A stretch of 64,000 bases of DNA from an uncultured Clostridia bacterium (GTDB lineage Bacteria > Bacillota > Clostridia > Christensenellales > Aristaeellaceae). Of the stretch, positions 15,530 through 24,156 are shown in pieces. The stretch lies in NCBI GenBank assembly GCA_947166385.1, contig CAMVEB010000012.1, positions 1 to 64,000 on the forward strand, read 5' to 3'. Each line of letters opens with the position of its first letter. Position 1 is the first letter of the stretch. Made by a program: the position numbers and the translations under genes. The notes under the pieces are model-generated. The model saw only the letters and a list, made by a program, of their open reading frames with translations. It was not told where the DNA came from and ran no database searches.

Positions 15530-15562
15530 CGGCCGGCCCATCAATCTGTCATTTGCCCGGGA
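15461..15562 (+). promoter_or_regulatory. Antiterminator pairing in the metY leader
   Basis: TCCCGGGCA (15461-15469) pairs perfectly with TGCCCGGGA (15554-15562), and ATGACA (15476-15481) with TGTCAT (15547-15552). The 3' strand overlaps the first half of the terminator stem (15557-15567), so the two structures exclude each other. Confidence 0.6.
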
Positions 15563-15593
15563 GCTTTATCCAAAAGCTTCCGGTTTTTATTTT
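15557..15593 (+). terminator. Attenuator terminator before metY
   Basis: CCGGGAGCTTT (15557-15567) and AAAGCTTCCGG (15573-15583) form an 11-bp stem with one G-U pair and a 5-nt loop, followed by TTTTTaTTTT. It lies 60 nt upstream of the coding start, in the right place to control read-through. Confidence 0.8.
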
Positions 15594-15643
15594 CCGGAAG
15601 CAGGCCACCCAACAAAAAGAAAAAGAAAAAGGAGAGCATTCCG

Positions 15644-16939
15644 ATGAGTCAATACAAATTTGAAACCCTTCAGCTTCACGTAGGCCAGGAACAGCCCGAC
15701 CCGGCAACCGACGCCAGAGCCGTACCGATTTACCAGACCACTTCCTACGTTTTCCGGAACAGCCAGCACGCCGCGGACCGATTTGGGCTGGCAGACGCCG
15801 GAAACATCTACGGCCGGCTGACAAACTCCACCCAGGAAGTGCTGGAGAAACGCGTCGCCGCCCTGGAAGGCGGCAGCGCGGCGCTGGCGGTCGCCTCCGG
15901 CGCGGCAGCCATTACCTATACGATTGAAGCGCTGGCCGCGAACGGCGGACACATTGTGGCCCAGAAAACGATCTACGGCGGCAGCTTCAACCTGCTGGAG
16001 CATACTCTGCCGCAATACGGCGTGGAAACGACCTTCGTGGATGCCCACAACCTGCAGGAAGTGGAAGGAGCCATCCGCGAAAACACCCGGGCGATCTATC
16101 TGGAAACACTCGGGAATCCGAACAGCGATATCCCGGATATCGACGCCATCGCGGCGATTGCCCACAAGCACGGGCTGCCGCTGGTGATCGACAACACCTT
16201 CGGGACGCCCTACTGGATCCGCCCCATTGAACACGGCGCCGACATCGTCGTCCACTCCGCGACCAAGTTCCTGGGCGGGCACGGCACCACGCTGGGCGGG
16301 ATTATCGTCGAGAGCGGAAAATTCAACTGGAAAGAGAGCGGAAAATATCCGAACATCGCCGCGCCGAATCCCAGCTATCACGGCGTTTCCTTCTACGATG
16401 CCGTGGGGCCGGCGGCGTTCGTGACCTATATCCGGGCAATCCTGCTCCGGGATACCGGCGCCTCCATCTCTCCGTTCAACGCGTTCCTGCTGCTGCAGGG
16501 GGTGGAAACGCTGAGCCTGCGGCTGGACCGGCACGCCGAGAACACGAAGAAGGTTGTCGACTACCTGCAGCATCACCCGCTGGTGGAAAAGATCAACCAT
16601 CCTTCCCTGCCCGACCATCCGGACCACGAAGTCTATGCGCGGTATTTCCCGAACGGCGGCGCATCGATCTTTACCTTCGAGATCAAAGGCGGGCAGAAGG
16701 AAGCCTGGGCATTCATCGATCACCTGGAGATCTTCTCCCTGCTGGCCAACGTCGCGGACGTGAAGAGCCTGGTGATTCATCCGGCCTCCACCACCCACTC
16801 GCAGCTGTCCGCGGAGGAACTGCTGGACCAGGGAATCCGGCCGAACACCATCCGCCTTTCCATCGGGACAGAGCATATCGACGATATCATCGGCGACCTG
16901 GAAAAAGGCTTCCAGGCGGTGGCGCAGCTATCAGACTGA
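15644..16939 (+). CDS. metY: O-acetylhomoserine sulfhydrylase (Cys/Met metabolism PLP enzyme)
   Basis: 431 residues, the length of MetY rather than of the shorter MetB/MetC enzymes. It makes homocysteine (or a related thiol amino acid) from O-acetylhomoserine and sulfide. Seen: [20 protein letters not shown] at the start, [40 protein letters not shown], Schiff-base lysine in [18 protein letters not shown], and [20 protein letters not shown] at the end. It is preceded by the leader peptide and attenuator and shares an operator-like element with the desulfurase operon, so sulfur supply probably controls it. Its 3' end overlaps that of the convergent ABC gene by 9 nt. Confidence 0.92.
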   Translation: MSQYKFETLQLHVGQEQPDPATDARAVPIYQTTSYVFRNSQHAADRFGLADAGNIYGRLTNSTQEVLEKRVAALEGGSAALAVASGAAAITYTIEALAANGGHIVAQKTIYGGSFNLLEHTLPQYGVETTFVDAHNLQEVEGAIRENTRAIYLETLGNPNSDIPDIDAIAAIAHKHGLPLVIDNTFGTPYWIRPIEHGADIVVHSATKFLGGHGTTLGGIIVESGKFNWKESGKYPNIAAPNPSYHGVSFYDAVGPAAFVTYIRAILLRDTGASISPFNAFLLLQGVETLSLRLDRHAENTKKVVDYLQHHPLVEKINHPSLPDHPDHEVYARYFPNGGASIFTFEIKGGQKEAWAFIDHLEIFSLLANVADVKSLVIHPASTTHSQLSAEELLDQGIRPNTIRLSIGTEHIDDIIGDLEKGFQAVAQLSD

Positions 16940-17644
16940 GGATCCCGCCGATCCTCCCTGAGCTACGGCGTCAACGGGGAATATCTGACCTTTTTCCATC
17001 CGAAGAAGGCGATCAGCATATTGCTGCGCGTCATTTTCATGGGTGACGATGAAGACAGCCTTCTGATTCTGACGCGCGTAATCCCGCAGAACCGATAAGA
17101 CTTTCTCCGTGTTTTCATCATCCAGATCCCCGGTGGGCTCATCCGCAAAAAGGATATCCGGTTTCTGCACAAGGGCCCGGATGATCGCCACGCGCCGGAG
17201 TTCGCCGCCGGAAAGCTCCCCGGGCATGGCATTGGCAAGATGCTCTATCCCGAAGAGCTCCATCCAATGGCTGACTTCCTCTTCAGGCGCCTGGGATCCA
17301 TACAGTTTCAGCGGGAGCTGGATGTTCTCCATGACCGTCAGGGCATCCAGCGCGCTTCTGGCCTGGGGAACGATTCCTATCCGCCCGTTGCGCAGGCGGG
17401 AAAGCTGCCGGTCATCCAGACTGTACAGGTCTGTATCATCAAGCCAGACCTTGCCCTCGGATGGTTCCAGGATACCCGAGAGCATATTCAGGAGGGTGGT
17501 TTTTCCGGAACCGCTGCGCCCCATCAGGACGGTCACTGTGCCGGATGAGATCTGCAGACTCAGGGGAGAAACCGCAAAAAAGTAATTAGCACCGGCGGTG
17601 CTGCGAAAAAAAGTCTTACTGATCTGATCGGCTCTGAGTTCCAT
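16931..17644 (-). CDS. ABC transporter ATPase (LolD/MacB type), last gene of the iron operon
   Basis: 237 residues. Walker A MGRSGSGKTTLLNMLSG, Q-loop IGIVPQARSALDAL, signature LSGGELRRVAI, Walker B ILFADEPTGDLDDENTEKVL, H-loop FIVTHENDAQ. It should energise the FtsX-type permease encoded 1 nt upstream. Its signature motif (GGELRR) differs from the GGEQQR of the other ATPase in this operon (19264-19950), so the two are not recent duplicates. In the Campylobacter p19/Cj1658-1663 type locus one such ATPase is usual; a second pair is an elaboration. Confidence 0.88.
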   Translation of the reverse strand: MELRADQISKTFFRSTAGANYFFAVSPLSLQISSGTVTVLMGRSGSGKTTLLNMLSGILEPSEGKVWLDDTDLYSLDDRQLSRLRNGRIGIVPQARSALDALTVMENIQLPLKLYGSQAPEEEVSHWMELFGIEHLANAMPGELSGGELRRVAIIRALVQKPDILFADEPTGDLDDENTEKVLSVLRDYARQNQKAVFIVTHENDAQQYADRLLRMEKGQIFPVDAVAQGGSAGSSV

Positions 17645-17645
17645 A

Positions 17646-18845
17646 TCAGTTTCCCTCCCTGAGCGCGGTTCCCGGGTCCGTCCTGCTGAGACGCCAGGCC
17701 GCGAAAGCGCTGGCCACCGCGGAGACCGCCGCGGACAACAGGATCGTTCCGGCAGCCAGCAGCAGAATGACCGGAAGCGGGGGAAGCAGATACGGCAACC
17801 CCAGGCTGGTCTCGATCAGCGCTGAAAACGAAAAGATTCCGACGGCCGCCACGGCGGCGCCCGCGATTCCCCCGATCAGACCGCACAGCGACGACTCCAG
17901 CAGCGCCATCCGGCCAAGCATCCTTCTGGACGCGCCGACCAGGCGCAGAACGGCAAACTCCCGGGAACGCTCCCGGACCATCATGACATACGCCAGCAAA
18001 AGGATCACCAGCGCCAGGACCCAGACGGCAACAATCATGACCGTAATCGTCCGGCTGACGCCGGCCAGGCTGTCCGAGACCCCGGTCATCATGGACCGGG
18101 TGCGGACAGCCGTTACTTTTCTCAGGCGCCCGGTGAGCGCGGTGTTGACGGCATCGATATCATAACCGTCCTTCACCTTGACATAGACCGCGGAAACGAC
18201 AGCATCGCCGCTGGTCAGCTTATGACTGATGCCTTTGGCCTCCGCCGCTGACAAAAGGATCCCCATGGTATCCATATTGCAGTAAACGGCGGTATCCAGA
18301 CCTGTGCCCGTGGACTCCAGACGGGAAACCACCTTGCAGCGCTGATCATAGATCCGGATGATTTCCCCGATGTCCGCTTCCACCTTGCAGCCCACAGCCA
18401 CATCCATATCGCCCAGCTCACGCGTCAGGCTGCGGGCGATCCACGGCTGAACGGTAAAATCCCGGTCGGGATCAATCCCGATCACCTGGATTTTGACAGA
18501 ACAGCAATCCGCTTTCAGGGAAGCCAGAAAGGTCTGCGGGGCGACTTTCTCCACCCCCGGCACCTGCATGGCGGTTTCCGTCACAGACGCATCCATATAG
18601 AACGCGCCGGTGGTTCCCTGGAGAAACATATTCTGGAAGCTGACTTTGCTCCGGGCCTCGGAAGGAACAAGAATAATATCCGCGCCGAGCCGGGCCTCCA
18701 GGCTCTGAAGCCCGCTGCGCAGAGCAATCACAACGACAGAGCCGCCGAAAACAGACAGCGCGAGAAAAGCCGTCAGCAGAGCCAGGGCGATGGTTCGCCC
18801 CGGGTTGCGGAGCAGATTTTTGACGGAGAGCGGAAACGCCTTCAT
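17646..18845 (-). CDS. FtsX/MacB-like permease (third permease of the iron operon)
   Basis: 399 residues from ATG 18845, which overlaps the stop of the DUF4418 gene (ATGA). The longer frame to 19136 is an artefact. Topology: N-terminal TM (residues about 17-37), a large extracytoplasmic domain of about 220 residues, then three TM helices at 270-385, with a VRERSREFAVLRLVGASRRM cytoplasmic coupling segment typical of the FtsX family. The external domain is where MacB-like permeases contact substrate or partner lipoproteins. Its partner is the ATPase encoded 1 nt downstream. Confidence 0.85.
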   Translation of the reverse strand: MKAFPLSVKNLLRNPGRTIALALLTAFLALSVFGGSVVVIALRSGLQSLEARLGADIILVPSEARSKVSFQNMFLQGTTGAFYMDASVTETAMQVPGVEKVAPQTFLASLKADCCSVKIQVIGIDPDRDFTVQPWIARSLTRELGDMDVAVGCKVEADIGEIIRIYDQRCKVVSRLESTGTGLDTAVYCNMDTMGILLSAAEAKGISHKLTSGDAVVSAVYVKVKDGYDIDAVNTALTGRLRKVTAVRTRSMMTGVSDSLAGVSRTITVMIVAVWVLALVILLLAYVMMVRERSREFAVLRLVGASRRMLGRMALLESSLCGLIGGIAGAAVAAVGIFSFSALIETSLGLPYLLPPLPVILLLAAGTILLSAAVSAVASAFAAWRLSRTDPGTALREGN

Positions 18846-19267
18846 GACGGATTCTCCCGGTTTTCCTTCCGCTCTTTCCGGCAGAAGAGAAGACCCAACA
18901 GCGCGGTCAAGCCCGCGGCGGCAAAAAGAATCAGCATCGCAGGCTGCATGACCGCCCGGCAGCGCATCGTGCTCATGCGGCAGAGGCTGATCAGCGTACC
19001 GGGGGTCAGCATTCCGACCACGCAGACAGCGACAGCGCTCAGATACGCTCCAAAGCGGGCACGGGCGGACAGCAGGGCGAACACAGAGAGGACCGCCATC
19101 AGGCAGCCCAGGCCGAGGAGCGATCTGCCCGCCCACCAGCAGGCGCCGACGTTTCCGTCCTCATGCACACAGGGGGCTAAAAAGGTCAGACTCCCCACGG
19201 CAATGACCAGAGAAATCAACAGCATGACACAGCCGGGGAGGATCTCTTTTTTCATCCCGTTTTTCAT
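18842..19267 (-). CDS. DUF4418 family membrane protein
   Basis: 141 residues with four predicted TM helices. Conserved cysteines lie in FLAPCVHEDGNVGACWW and LISLCRMSTMRCRAVMQPAM, the pattern of DUF4418. The family occurs next to FtsX-type ABC genes of anaerobes and has no assigned activity. The paired cysteines facing the outer side of the membrane could bind metal or act in redox; that is inference. It overlaps both neighbours by 4 nt (ATGA), so it is translated with them. Confidence 0.8.
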   Translation of the reverse strand: MKNGMKKEILPGCVMLLISLVIAVGSLTFLAPCVHEDGNVGACWWAGRSLLGLGCLMAVLSVFALLSARARFGAYLSAVAVCVVGMLTPGTLISLCRMSTMRCRAVMQPAMLILFAAAGLTALLGLLFCRKERKENRENPS

Positions 19268-19950
19268 TGCAAGCTCCCCTTTCCGAAATTTTCATTGATG
19301 ACTTCCCGCGCCACTTTCCCATGCTCGAGGACAATCGTCCTCTGCGCCGCTTCAGCCACCTCGGGATCGTGGGTCACCACGATCAGCGTTGTTCCTTCCC
19401 GATGCAACTGGGCAAACAGATCCAGGACGATGTTTTCATTGGCTTCATCCAGATTGCCGGTGGGTTCATCGGCCAGGATCAGCTCCGGATGATTGATCAG
19501 GGCCCGGGCCACGCACACCCGCTGCTGCTCTCCGCCGGAAAGCTGACTTGGAAGATGCCGGGCACGCTCCCGCAGGCCCACCCTTTCCAGGGCCTCCAGG
19601 GCTTCCTTTTCATCCGGCATGGAATGATAATACTGGCTGACCATGACGTTTTCCACGGCCGTGAGATAATTGACCATGTGAAACTGCTGAAAGATCAGAC
19701 CGATCTTATCCCGGCGGATATCCGTCAGGTTTTTGCTGCTCTCTCTGCTGATATCCACGCCGTCCAGCAGCACCTCGCCCTGGGTGGGCTTATCCATGCA
19801 GCCGATAATATTCATCATCGTGCTCTTGCCGCTGCCGGAAGGACCCATGATCGCCACCCATTCCCCCTGATCCACATGCAGGGAAACATTGTCCAGGGCT
19901 TTCAGATCCCCATAAATCTTGGAAACATTCTTCAGTTCAAGCAGGCTCAT
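19264..19950 (-). CDS. ABC transporter ATPase (MacB/LolD type) of the iron operon
   Basis: 228 residues. Walker A MGPSGSGKSTMMNIIG, Q-loop IGLIFQQFHMVNYLTAVENV, signature LSGGEQQRVCVARALI, Walker B LILADEPTGNLDEANENI, H-loop VVTHDPEVAE. It starts 2 nt after the FMN-domain permease and probably energises the two permeases encoded just upstream (21416-22711 and 19953-21413) as a heterodimer, as proposed for the Cj1661-1663 proteins of the Campylobacter P19 system. Confidence 0.9.
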   Translation of the reverse strand: MSLLELKNVSKIYGDLKALDNVSLHVDQGEWVAIMGPSGSGKSTMMNIIGCMDKPTQGEVLLDGVDISRESSKNLTDIRRDKIGLIFQQFHMVNYLTAVENVMVSQYYHSMPDEKEALEALERVGLRERARHLPSQLSGGEQQRVCVARALINHPELILADEPTGNLDEANENIVLDLFAQLHREGTTLIVVTHDPEVAEAAQRTIVLEHGKVAREVINENFGKGSLQ

Positions 19951-19952
19951 CC

Positions 19953-21413
19953 TTATTCTCCTTTCAGCACGATCGCCGGATCGATCGCTACGGCACGTTT
20001 GATGGGAAGCAGGCAGCTCAATGCCGCAATGGCCATGGAAACAATCATCGTGACAGGCAAGAGCAGAGGCTGGAAGGTGATCGGAGAACCGAAGACATGG
20101 ACGCTGACCACCTGGGCAAAAACAAAGCCGAGAACCGCCCCCATGATCCCCCCCAGCAGCCCGAGGAACAGCCCTTCTCCCAGGAATTCCTGGCGGATGG
20201 ATCTGTCGGAGGCTCCGAGCGCCTTGCGAAGCCCGATCTCTCTCCTGCGCTCCGAAACGACAGCCATCATCGTCGTGGAGACGCAGATCATCGTCAGCAG
20301 CAGGACAACCAGCGTCACCAGGAACACCAGGGCCGTCAGTTTCTCCAGCACGGACGCCTCCGACCGGGTGACCCGCTTCACCAGGCGGGCCTGAACGGTA
20401 TCGCTGCCGCGCGTCATGGTATCCGCGTATGATTCCAGCTGATCCGCACCGGCGGAAACGCTCAGCTCGGCCACATCCAGCCGGGGTGAACCGGTCAGGG
20501 ACTGCATATCCTGCAGGGAGAGAAACACATAACCTTCTTCCTCTCCGCCGGTGGTCAGAATCCCCGTGACGGTAAAAGTCATGGTTTGCGGCTTCACAGC
20601 CGCTTCGGTTTTCCGGGCCGTATTGATGGCTGTGACAATCGCCTCCGAGGTGACCGTAGCGCCGGAAAGCGCATCCACATCTTCCCCGACGGCCAGGGGA
20701 AGCGTCTTTCCCCGGAACCGGGACAGGAACGCTTCATCCTCCGCGGTGCGTCCGCCGTATTCCGGCGTCTGGGTGGACACGTCCACCTCCAGGGAAGCTA
20801 TCGCGCCGCGATCATCCAGACGGAAGCTGACATACACCATCCCGCCGCCAAAGCCCTCGGCGCTTCCGGAAAGATCCGCGCCGGGCTGACGGCTTTCCTC
20901 CGGCGTCAGCTCTTCCGAAGAGGCGGCCGGCTGATACGTCAGCTCCATCGTGGAACCGACTTTGACCCCGATCGTATCCGCGATGCTTTTGCCCACAAGG
21001 ATCTCCCGGTTTTTCTCCGGATACGTGCCCTCCACACTGAAATACGGACTGGTTTTGGGAACCTGCGAAAAATCCGTTCCCGCGGCAGTAAAGGATTGCT
21101 GCCGCGACGTCATATCCAGGCGGACATAGCGGTACGGCGCCGCACCGATCAGTTCCTCCGGCGGGATGCTCTTCAGCGCTTCGGCCAGGTGATCGCTGTC
21201 CAGGACCGCATCATCCCGGGGAAGAAGCAGCATATTGGCTCCGTAGGACCTGAACTGGGCGCCCATCTGGCGCGGGACATCCACATAAATGGTTACCAGC
21301 CCGGCGAGGATCGTCGCGCCGATCCCGATGGACAGCAGGGCGATCAGCATGCGCGACCGCCTGCGCAGCAGGGACGCCGTGATCATGCGAAAGAACATTC
21401 TTCTCTTTGTCAT
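19953..21413 (-). CDS. FtsX-type permease with an internal FMN-binding domain
   Basis: 486 residues; GGAGGG 8 nt before ATG 21413. One TM at about 20-42, then a large external domain, and three TM helices from about 355 to the end, with ERRREIGLRKALGASDRSIR as the coupling segment. Inside the external domain, residues about 190-265 read MVYVSFRLDDRGAIASLEV, then DVDALSGATVTSEAIVTAIN. The latter is the FMN_bind signature with the S-G-A-T motif (Thr253) to which ApbE attaches FMN through phosphoester linkage. The protein would thus carry a covalent flavin outside the membrane within an ABC permease for iron. No ApbE gene is in the window. The domain call is firm; the function in Fe(III) reduction is inference. 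Confidence 0.85.
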   Translation of the reverse strand: MTKRRMFFRMITASLLRRRSRMLIALLSIGIGATILAGLVTIYVDVPRQMGAQFRSYGANMLLLPRDDAVLDSDHLAEALKSIPPEELIGAAPYRYVRLDMTSRQQSFTAAGTDFSQVPKTSPYFSVEGTYPEKNREILVGKSIADTIGVKVGSTMELTYQPAASSEELTPEESRQPGADLSGSAEGFGGGMVYVSFRLDDRGAIASLEVDVSTQTPEYGGRTAEDEAFLSRFRGKTLPLAVGEDVDALSGATVTSEAIVTAINTARKTEAAVKPQTMTFTVTGILTTGGEEEGYVFLSLQDMQSLTGSPRLDVAELSVSAGADQLESYADTMTRGSDTVQARLVKRVTRSEASVLEKLTALVFLVTLVVLLLTMICVSTTMMAVVSERRREIGLRKALGASDRSIRQEFLGEGLFLGLLGGIMGAVLGFVFAQVVSVHVFGSPITFQPLLLPVTMIVSMAIAALSCLLPIKRAVAIDPAIVLKGE

Positions 21414-21415
21414 AC

Positions 21416-22711
21416 TTAATGCCCTCCATGCAGCACTTCCGCCGGCCGCAGGCGCAGGACCATCCGAATGGCCGGAAGGCTGCCGGCCATGGTGACCAGC
21501 GCGATCAGGCCCGCGACGATCGGGGCGACCTTCGGATCCATATCGATGGAGGATCCGAACACGCTCTGCCCGATGAGCTGAGCAAAACCAAACCCGATCA
21601 GATACCCCGCGGCAAAACCGAGGAGGGCCGTGATCAGGATTTCCGTCATGACGACGCCTGTAATGGAACGGTCCTTCGCGCCGATCGCCTTCAGAAGACC
21701 GATCTCCTGGCTGCGCTCCATAACGGAGGCGGTCACCAGATTGGAAATGCCCAACGCCGATCCGACCAGGCTCAGGGCTGTGATCAGGATCATGAGCAGC
21801 TTTGTCTTATCGAGGATCGTTCCCTCGCTCTCCGCCACTTTCCGGACAGCTGAAGCGACCGAGCCGGTCATTACTTCCTGAATCTGATAGCAGATGGCAG
21901 AGACATAAGCGGTGCAGTACCAGGTTTCATAATCCCGGCTGCTGAGCGCCGCCGGATTCCGCGCGGCCCGGCGCGCCAGTTCATTATCCGGCGTGGTCAG
22001 CGCGGAAACCTCGACGGAGGCCACTTTGCCATCCCGGTCTGTCAGAAACTGCACGAGATCCAGCGTGGCAAACAGCTGCTCATCCTCGCTGCCGCCGGCA
22101 TCATAGATGCCGGCAAGGGTGACATCCTTCTCCCCATGGCTGCCCGTCAGACGGATCACATCCCCGGCGTGCCAGCCCCGGCGCTCCGCCAGCGCGGCGC
22201 CTGCCATGACCTCGGAAGCGGCGTTTTCGTCCTTTTCATCCAGCCAGCGCCCCTCCGTGATATCCCACCAGGAACGCATCCCGATGACGCCGGCATCCAG
22301 GCTTTCGCCGGTCGGCAGATCCAGATGATGATTGAACCAGGTTCCGGTGACGGAGACCGGATCGCCGCCTGAAACCCGGACCTGCGTATCCAGGAAGGGC
22401 GTGAAATCCACAATATTGAAGGCCCAGAAGATGGTTTTCAGCTTGCCGAGTTCATCCTCCCGCAGGTAGGCAGTGTTCAGCTCCGAACCTTCCCCCACAT
22501 CATAAATATCCGACAAAAGGGAGGAATCCTTGGGTTTTACGACAATGTTCGCGCCGTAATTCTTCAGCTCCTTATTCACTTTCTCTTCCACACCCAGGAC
22601 CACATTCAGCATGCCGGTGGCCAGGGATGCTCCCAGGGCAATGGTCAGCGCGATCAGCAGCATTTTCCCTTTCTGATGAAAGAGTACGCCGCGTATCATT
22701 CGAAAAAGCAT
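21416..22711 (-). CDS. FtsX-type permease of the iron operon
   Basis: 431 residues from ATG 22711 (GGAGGATGTCATC upstream). The longer frame start is not supported. TM1 at about 16-38, an external domain to about residue 305, three TM helices after that, and ERSQEIGLLKAIGAKDRSIT as the cytoplasmic coupling element. It ends 2 nt before the start of the FMN-domain permease. The similar size and adjacent order suggest a permease heterodimer served by the ATPase at 19264-19950. Confidence 0.88.
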   Translation of the reverse strand: MLFRMIRGVLFHQKGKMLLIALTIALGASLATGMLNVVLGVEEKVNKELKNYGANIVVKPKDSSLLSDIYDVGEGSELNTAYLREDELGKLKTIFWAFNIVDFTPFLDTQVRVSGGDPVSVTGTWFNHHLDLPTGESLDAGVIGMRSWWDITEGRWLDEKDENAASEVMAGAALAERRGWHAGDVIRLTGSHGEKDVTLAGIYDAGGSEDEQLFATLDLVQFLTDRDGKVASVEVSALTTPDNELARRAARNPAALSSRDYETWYCTAYVSAICYQIQEVMTGSVASAVRKVAESEGTILDKTKLLMILITALSLVGSALGISNLVTASVMERSQEIGLLKAIGAKDRSITGVVMTEILITALLGFAAGYLIGFGFAQLIGQSVFGSSIDMDPKVAPIVAGLIALVTMAGSLPAIRMVLRLRPAEVLHGGH

Positions 22712-22724
22712 GATGACATCCTCC

Positions 22725-24020
22725 CTACCTGAATTCTTTCTCGCCGGCAATCAGATCCTCCAGGCGGAAAACCAGATTTCCGTCCCTGACCTCATACGCC
22801 AGGGGGATCGGATTGCATCCGCCCTTGAAGCCAATGGTATTGATATTCATGACCACGTCGCAGCGCTTGCAGACCACCTGACCGTTTCGCTCGAAATAGC
22901 CCGCGTTGCCGCAAACTTCACAGGCATCCAGGCCCACGCCGTAGCTGGCGGAATTCGGTTTTTTCACCACAATCCAGCGGACATCAATATTCTTTTCCGT
23001 GCGGTACTCAAAACGATGCAGATGACCGTCACTGACCGCCTCGGCAGGAATCAGGATGACGCCGGCCTCCTGATCGACGGTATAGTTTTCCGGCGCGGAA
23101 AGCTCCACCTGCTTCGTATCCTCTGTCTTGACCAGGGTCAGGATCAGGACGAAAAGCAAAACACAGATCAGCACCCCGGCAGCAACCCGCCGCCAGCGCC
23201 GGTTGCGCGCTTTCAGCTTGCGAAGCTGCGCCGCGTGATCGTACTTTTCCCTGAGAATCATCCCCTGGCGGAAGAAACAAACGGCCAGGAGCGCCACCAG
23301 GCCGGCGGTGATCCAGATAAACAGCATGGCATGATTGGCGGTAAACATCATCCAGTTTCCGATCCAGCCGTAAGCTTCATCGCTGTACCGGACGGACCAT
23401 CCCAGCCATTTTGCCCGATTGATCCAGGGAACAAAAAAGCGTCCGAAACAATACACCGCAAAGGAGATCAGACTGATATTCAGAAGAACCGGAAGCCACG
23501 AATACGGTTTTATTTCCAGCGCACAGCGGGAAAGCAGGCGCGAACAGATCAAAAGCAGAATCAGTGCGCCGAGCCAGCCGGCCATCCGCACCAGATAGTA
23601 AGAGGAAAGATAACCCTGCCCCATGGTATTGAAACTGAAAGGATACAGCAATACGCCGGGCAGGGAGTAAAACACCAGAACAGCGGACAGCAGGGAGCCT
23701 GCTGCGCACAGGATCATGCCGCCCGCTCTCCCGGGGTGATTTTCCTTCCTGCCAAAGCAGCACGTGAACACGAGAAAGAGAACCGTGAGCGACATCAGAA
23801 TCGCATAAAGATAATGATTCCAGTGGCTGGAAATAATCAGCTTTGTATTGTTTTTGACAATGGCCAACGCAACGGAGGCCAGAACGCCGACGCACAGACC
23901 GGCCCCATGAATCAGCCGGCCCCTGCGCCCGCAGACACGGGAAAGCATTGCATGCATCAAAGTCGTGTATGTTACCGCCAGAAAGAGATCCTGGATCACC
24001 ATCCAAAGATACTTGAACAC
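22725..24020 (-). CDS. DUF2318 Fe-S-type membrane protein
   Basis: 431 residues from GTG 24020 (GGAGG 7 nt upstream). About eight or nine TM helices fill residues 1-290. The C-terminal 110 residues form the extracytoplasmic DUF2318 domain with VGLDACEVCGNAGYFERNGQ followed by VVCKRCDVVMNINTIGFKGG and a last CNPIPL. Two CxxC pairs and a fifth Cys are thus visible. This matches the Cj1660-like subunit of P19/FTR1 iron uptake systems, thought to help move electrons or metal at the outer face. Iron is the likely metal, by context. Confidence 0.85.
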   Translation of the reverse strand: MFKYLWMVIQDLFLAVTYTTLMHAMLSRVCGRRGRLIHGAGLCVGVLASVALAIVKNNTKLIISSHWNHYLYAILMSLTVLFLVFTCCFGRKENHPGRAGGMILCAAGSLLSAVLVFYSLPGVLLYPFSFNTMGQGYLSSYYLVRMAGWLGALILLLICSRLLSRCALEIKPYSWLPVLLNISLISFAVYCFGRFFVPWINRAKWLGWSVRYSDEAYGWIGNWMMFTANHAMLFIWITAGLVALLAVCFFRQGMILREKYDHAAQLRKLKARNRRWRRVAAGVLICVLLFVLILTLVKTEDTKQVELSAPENYTVDQEAGVILIPAEAVSDGHLHRFEYRTEKNIDVRWIVVKKPNSASYGVGLDACEVCGNAGYFERNGQVVCKRCDVVMNINTIGFKGGCNPIPLAYEVRDGNLVFRLEDLIAGEKEFR

Positions 24021-24061
24021 AGCAAGACCTCCGAATTATTCATGATCATAAACATGCTAAA

Positions 24062-24124
24062 TGCCGACGCCCCGTCAACACAGGCGCCAGGGGCGCCTGC
24101 GCCCCCGCGGACAGGGCGTCAGCA
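24062..24124 (-). promoter_or_regulatory. Two-armed intercistronic hairpin
   Basis: An outer stem (TGCcGACGCCC at 24062-24072 with GGGCGTCaGCA at 24114-24124) encloses an inner perfect stem (CAGGCGCC at 24081-24088 / GGCGCCTG at 24092-24099). It lies between the P19-like and DUF2318 genes and has no good T-run. An RNA-processing or stability element, possibly a partial terminator, is more likely than full termination. Confidence 0.55.
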
Positions 24125-24156
24125 TCAAAAAGATTCGTCTTACAGCCGGTGTCTGA

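Noticed and set aside
15347-15643. SAM-I riboswitch or T-box before metY
   Set aside because: I cannot find the SAM-I core or a T-box AGGGTGGNACC-type sequence; leader peptide and attenuator explain the region better.
15421-15663. 80-residue frame over the metY leader
   Set aside because: No ribosome site; it crosses the terminator and the metY start. The frame at 15407 with AAAGGAGG is preferred.
18846-19136. N-terminal extension of the third FtsX permease
   Set aside because: It lies inside the DUF4418 gene in another frame; the ATGA overlap at 18842-18845 gives a natural start.
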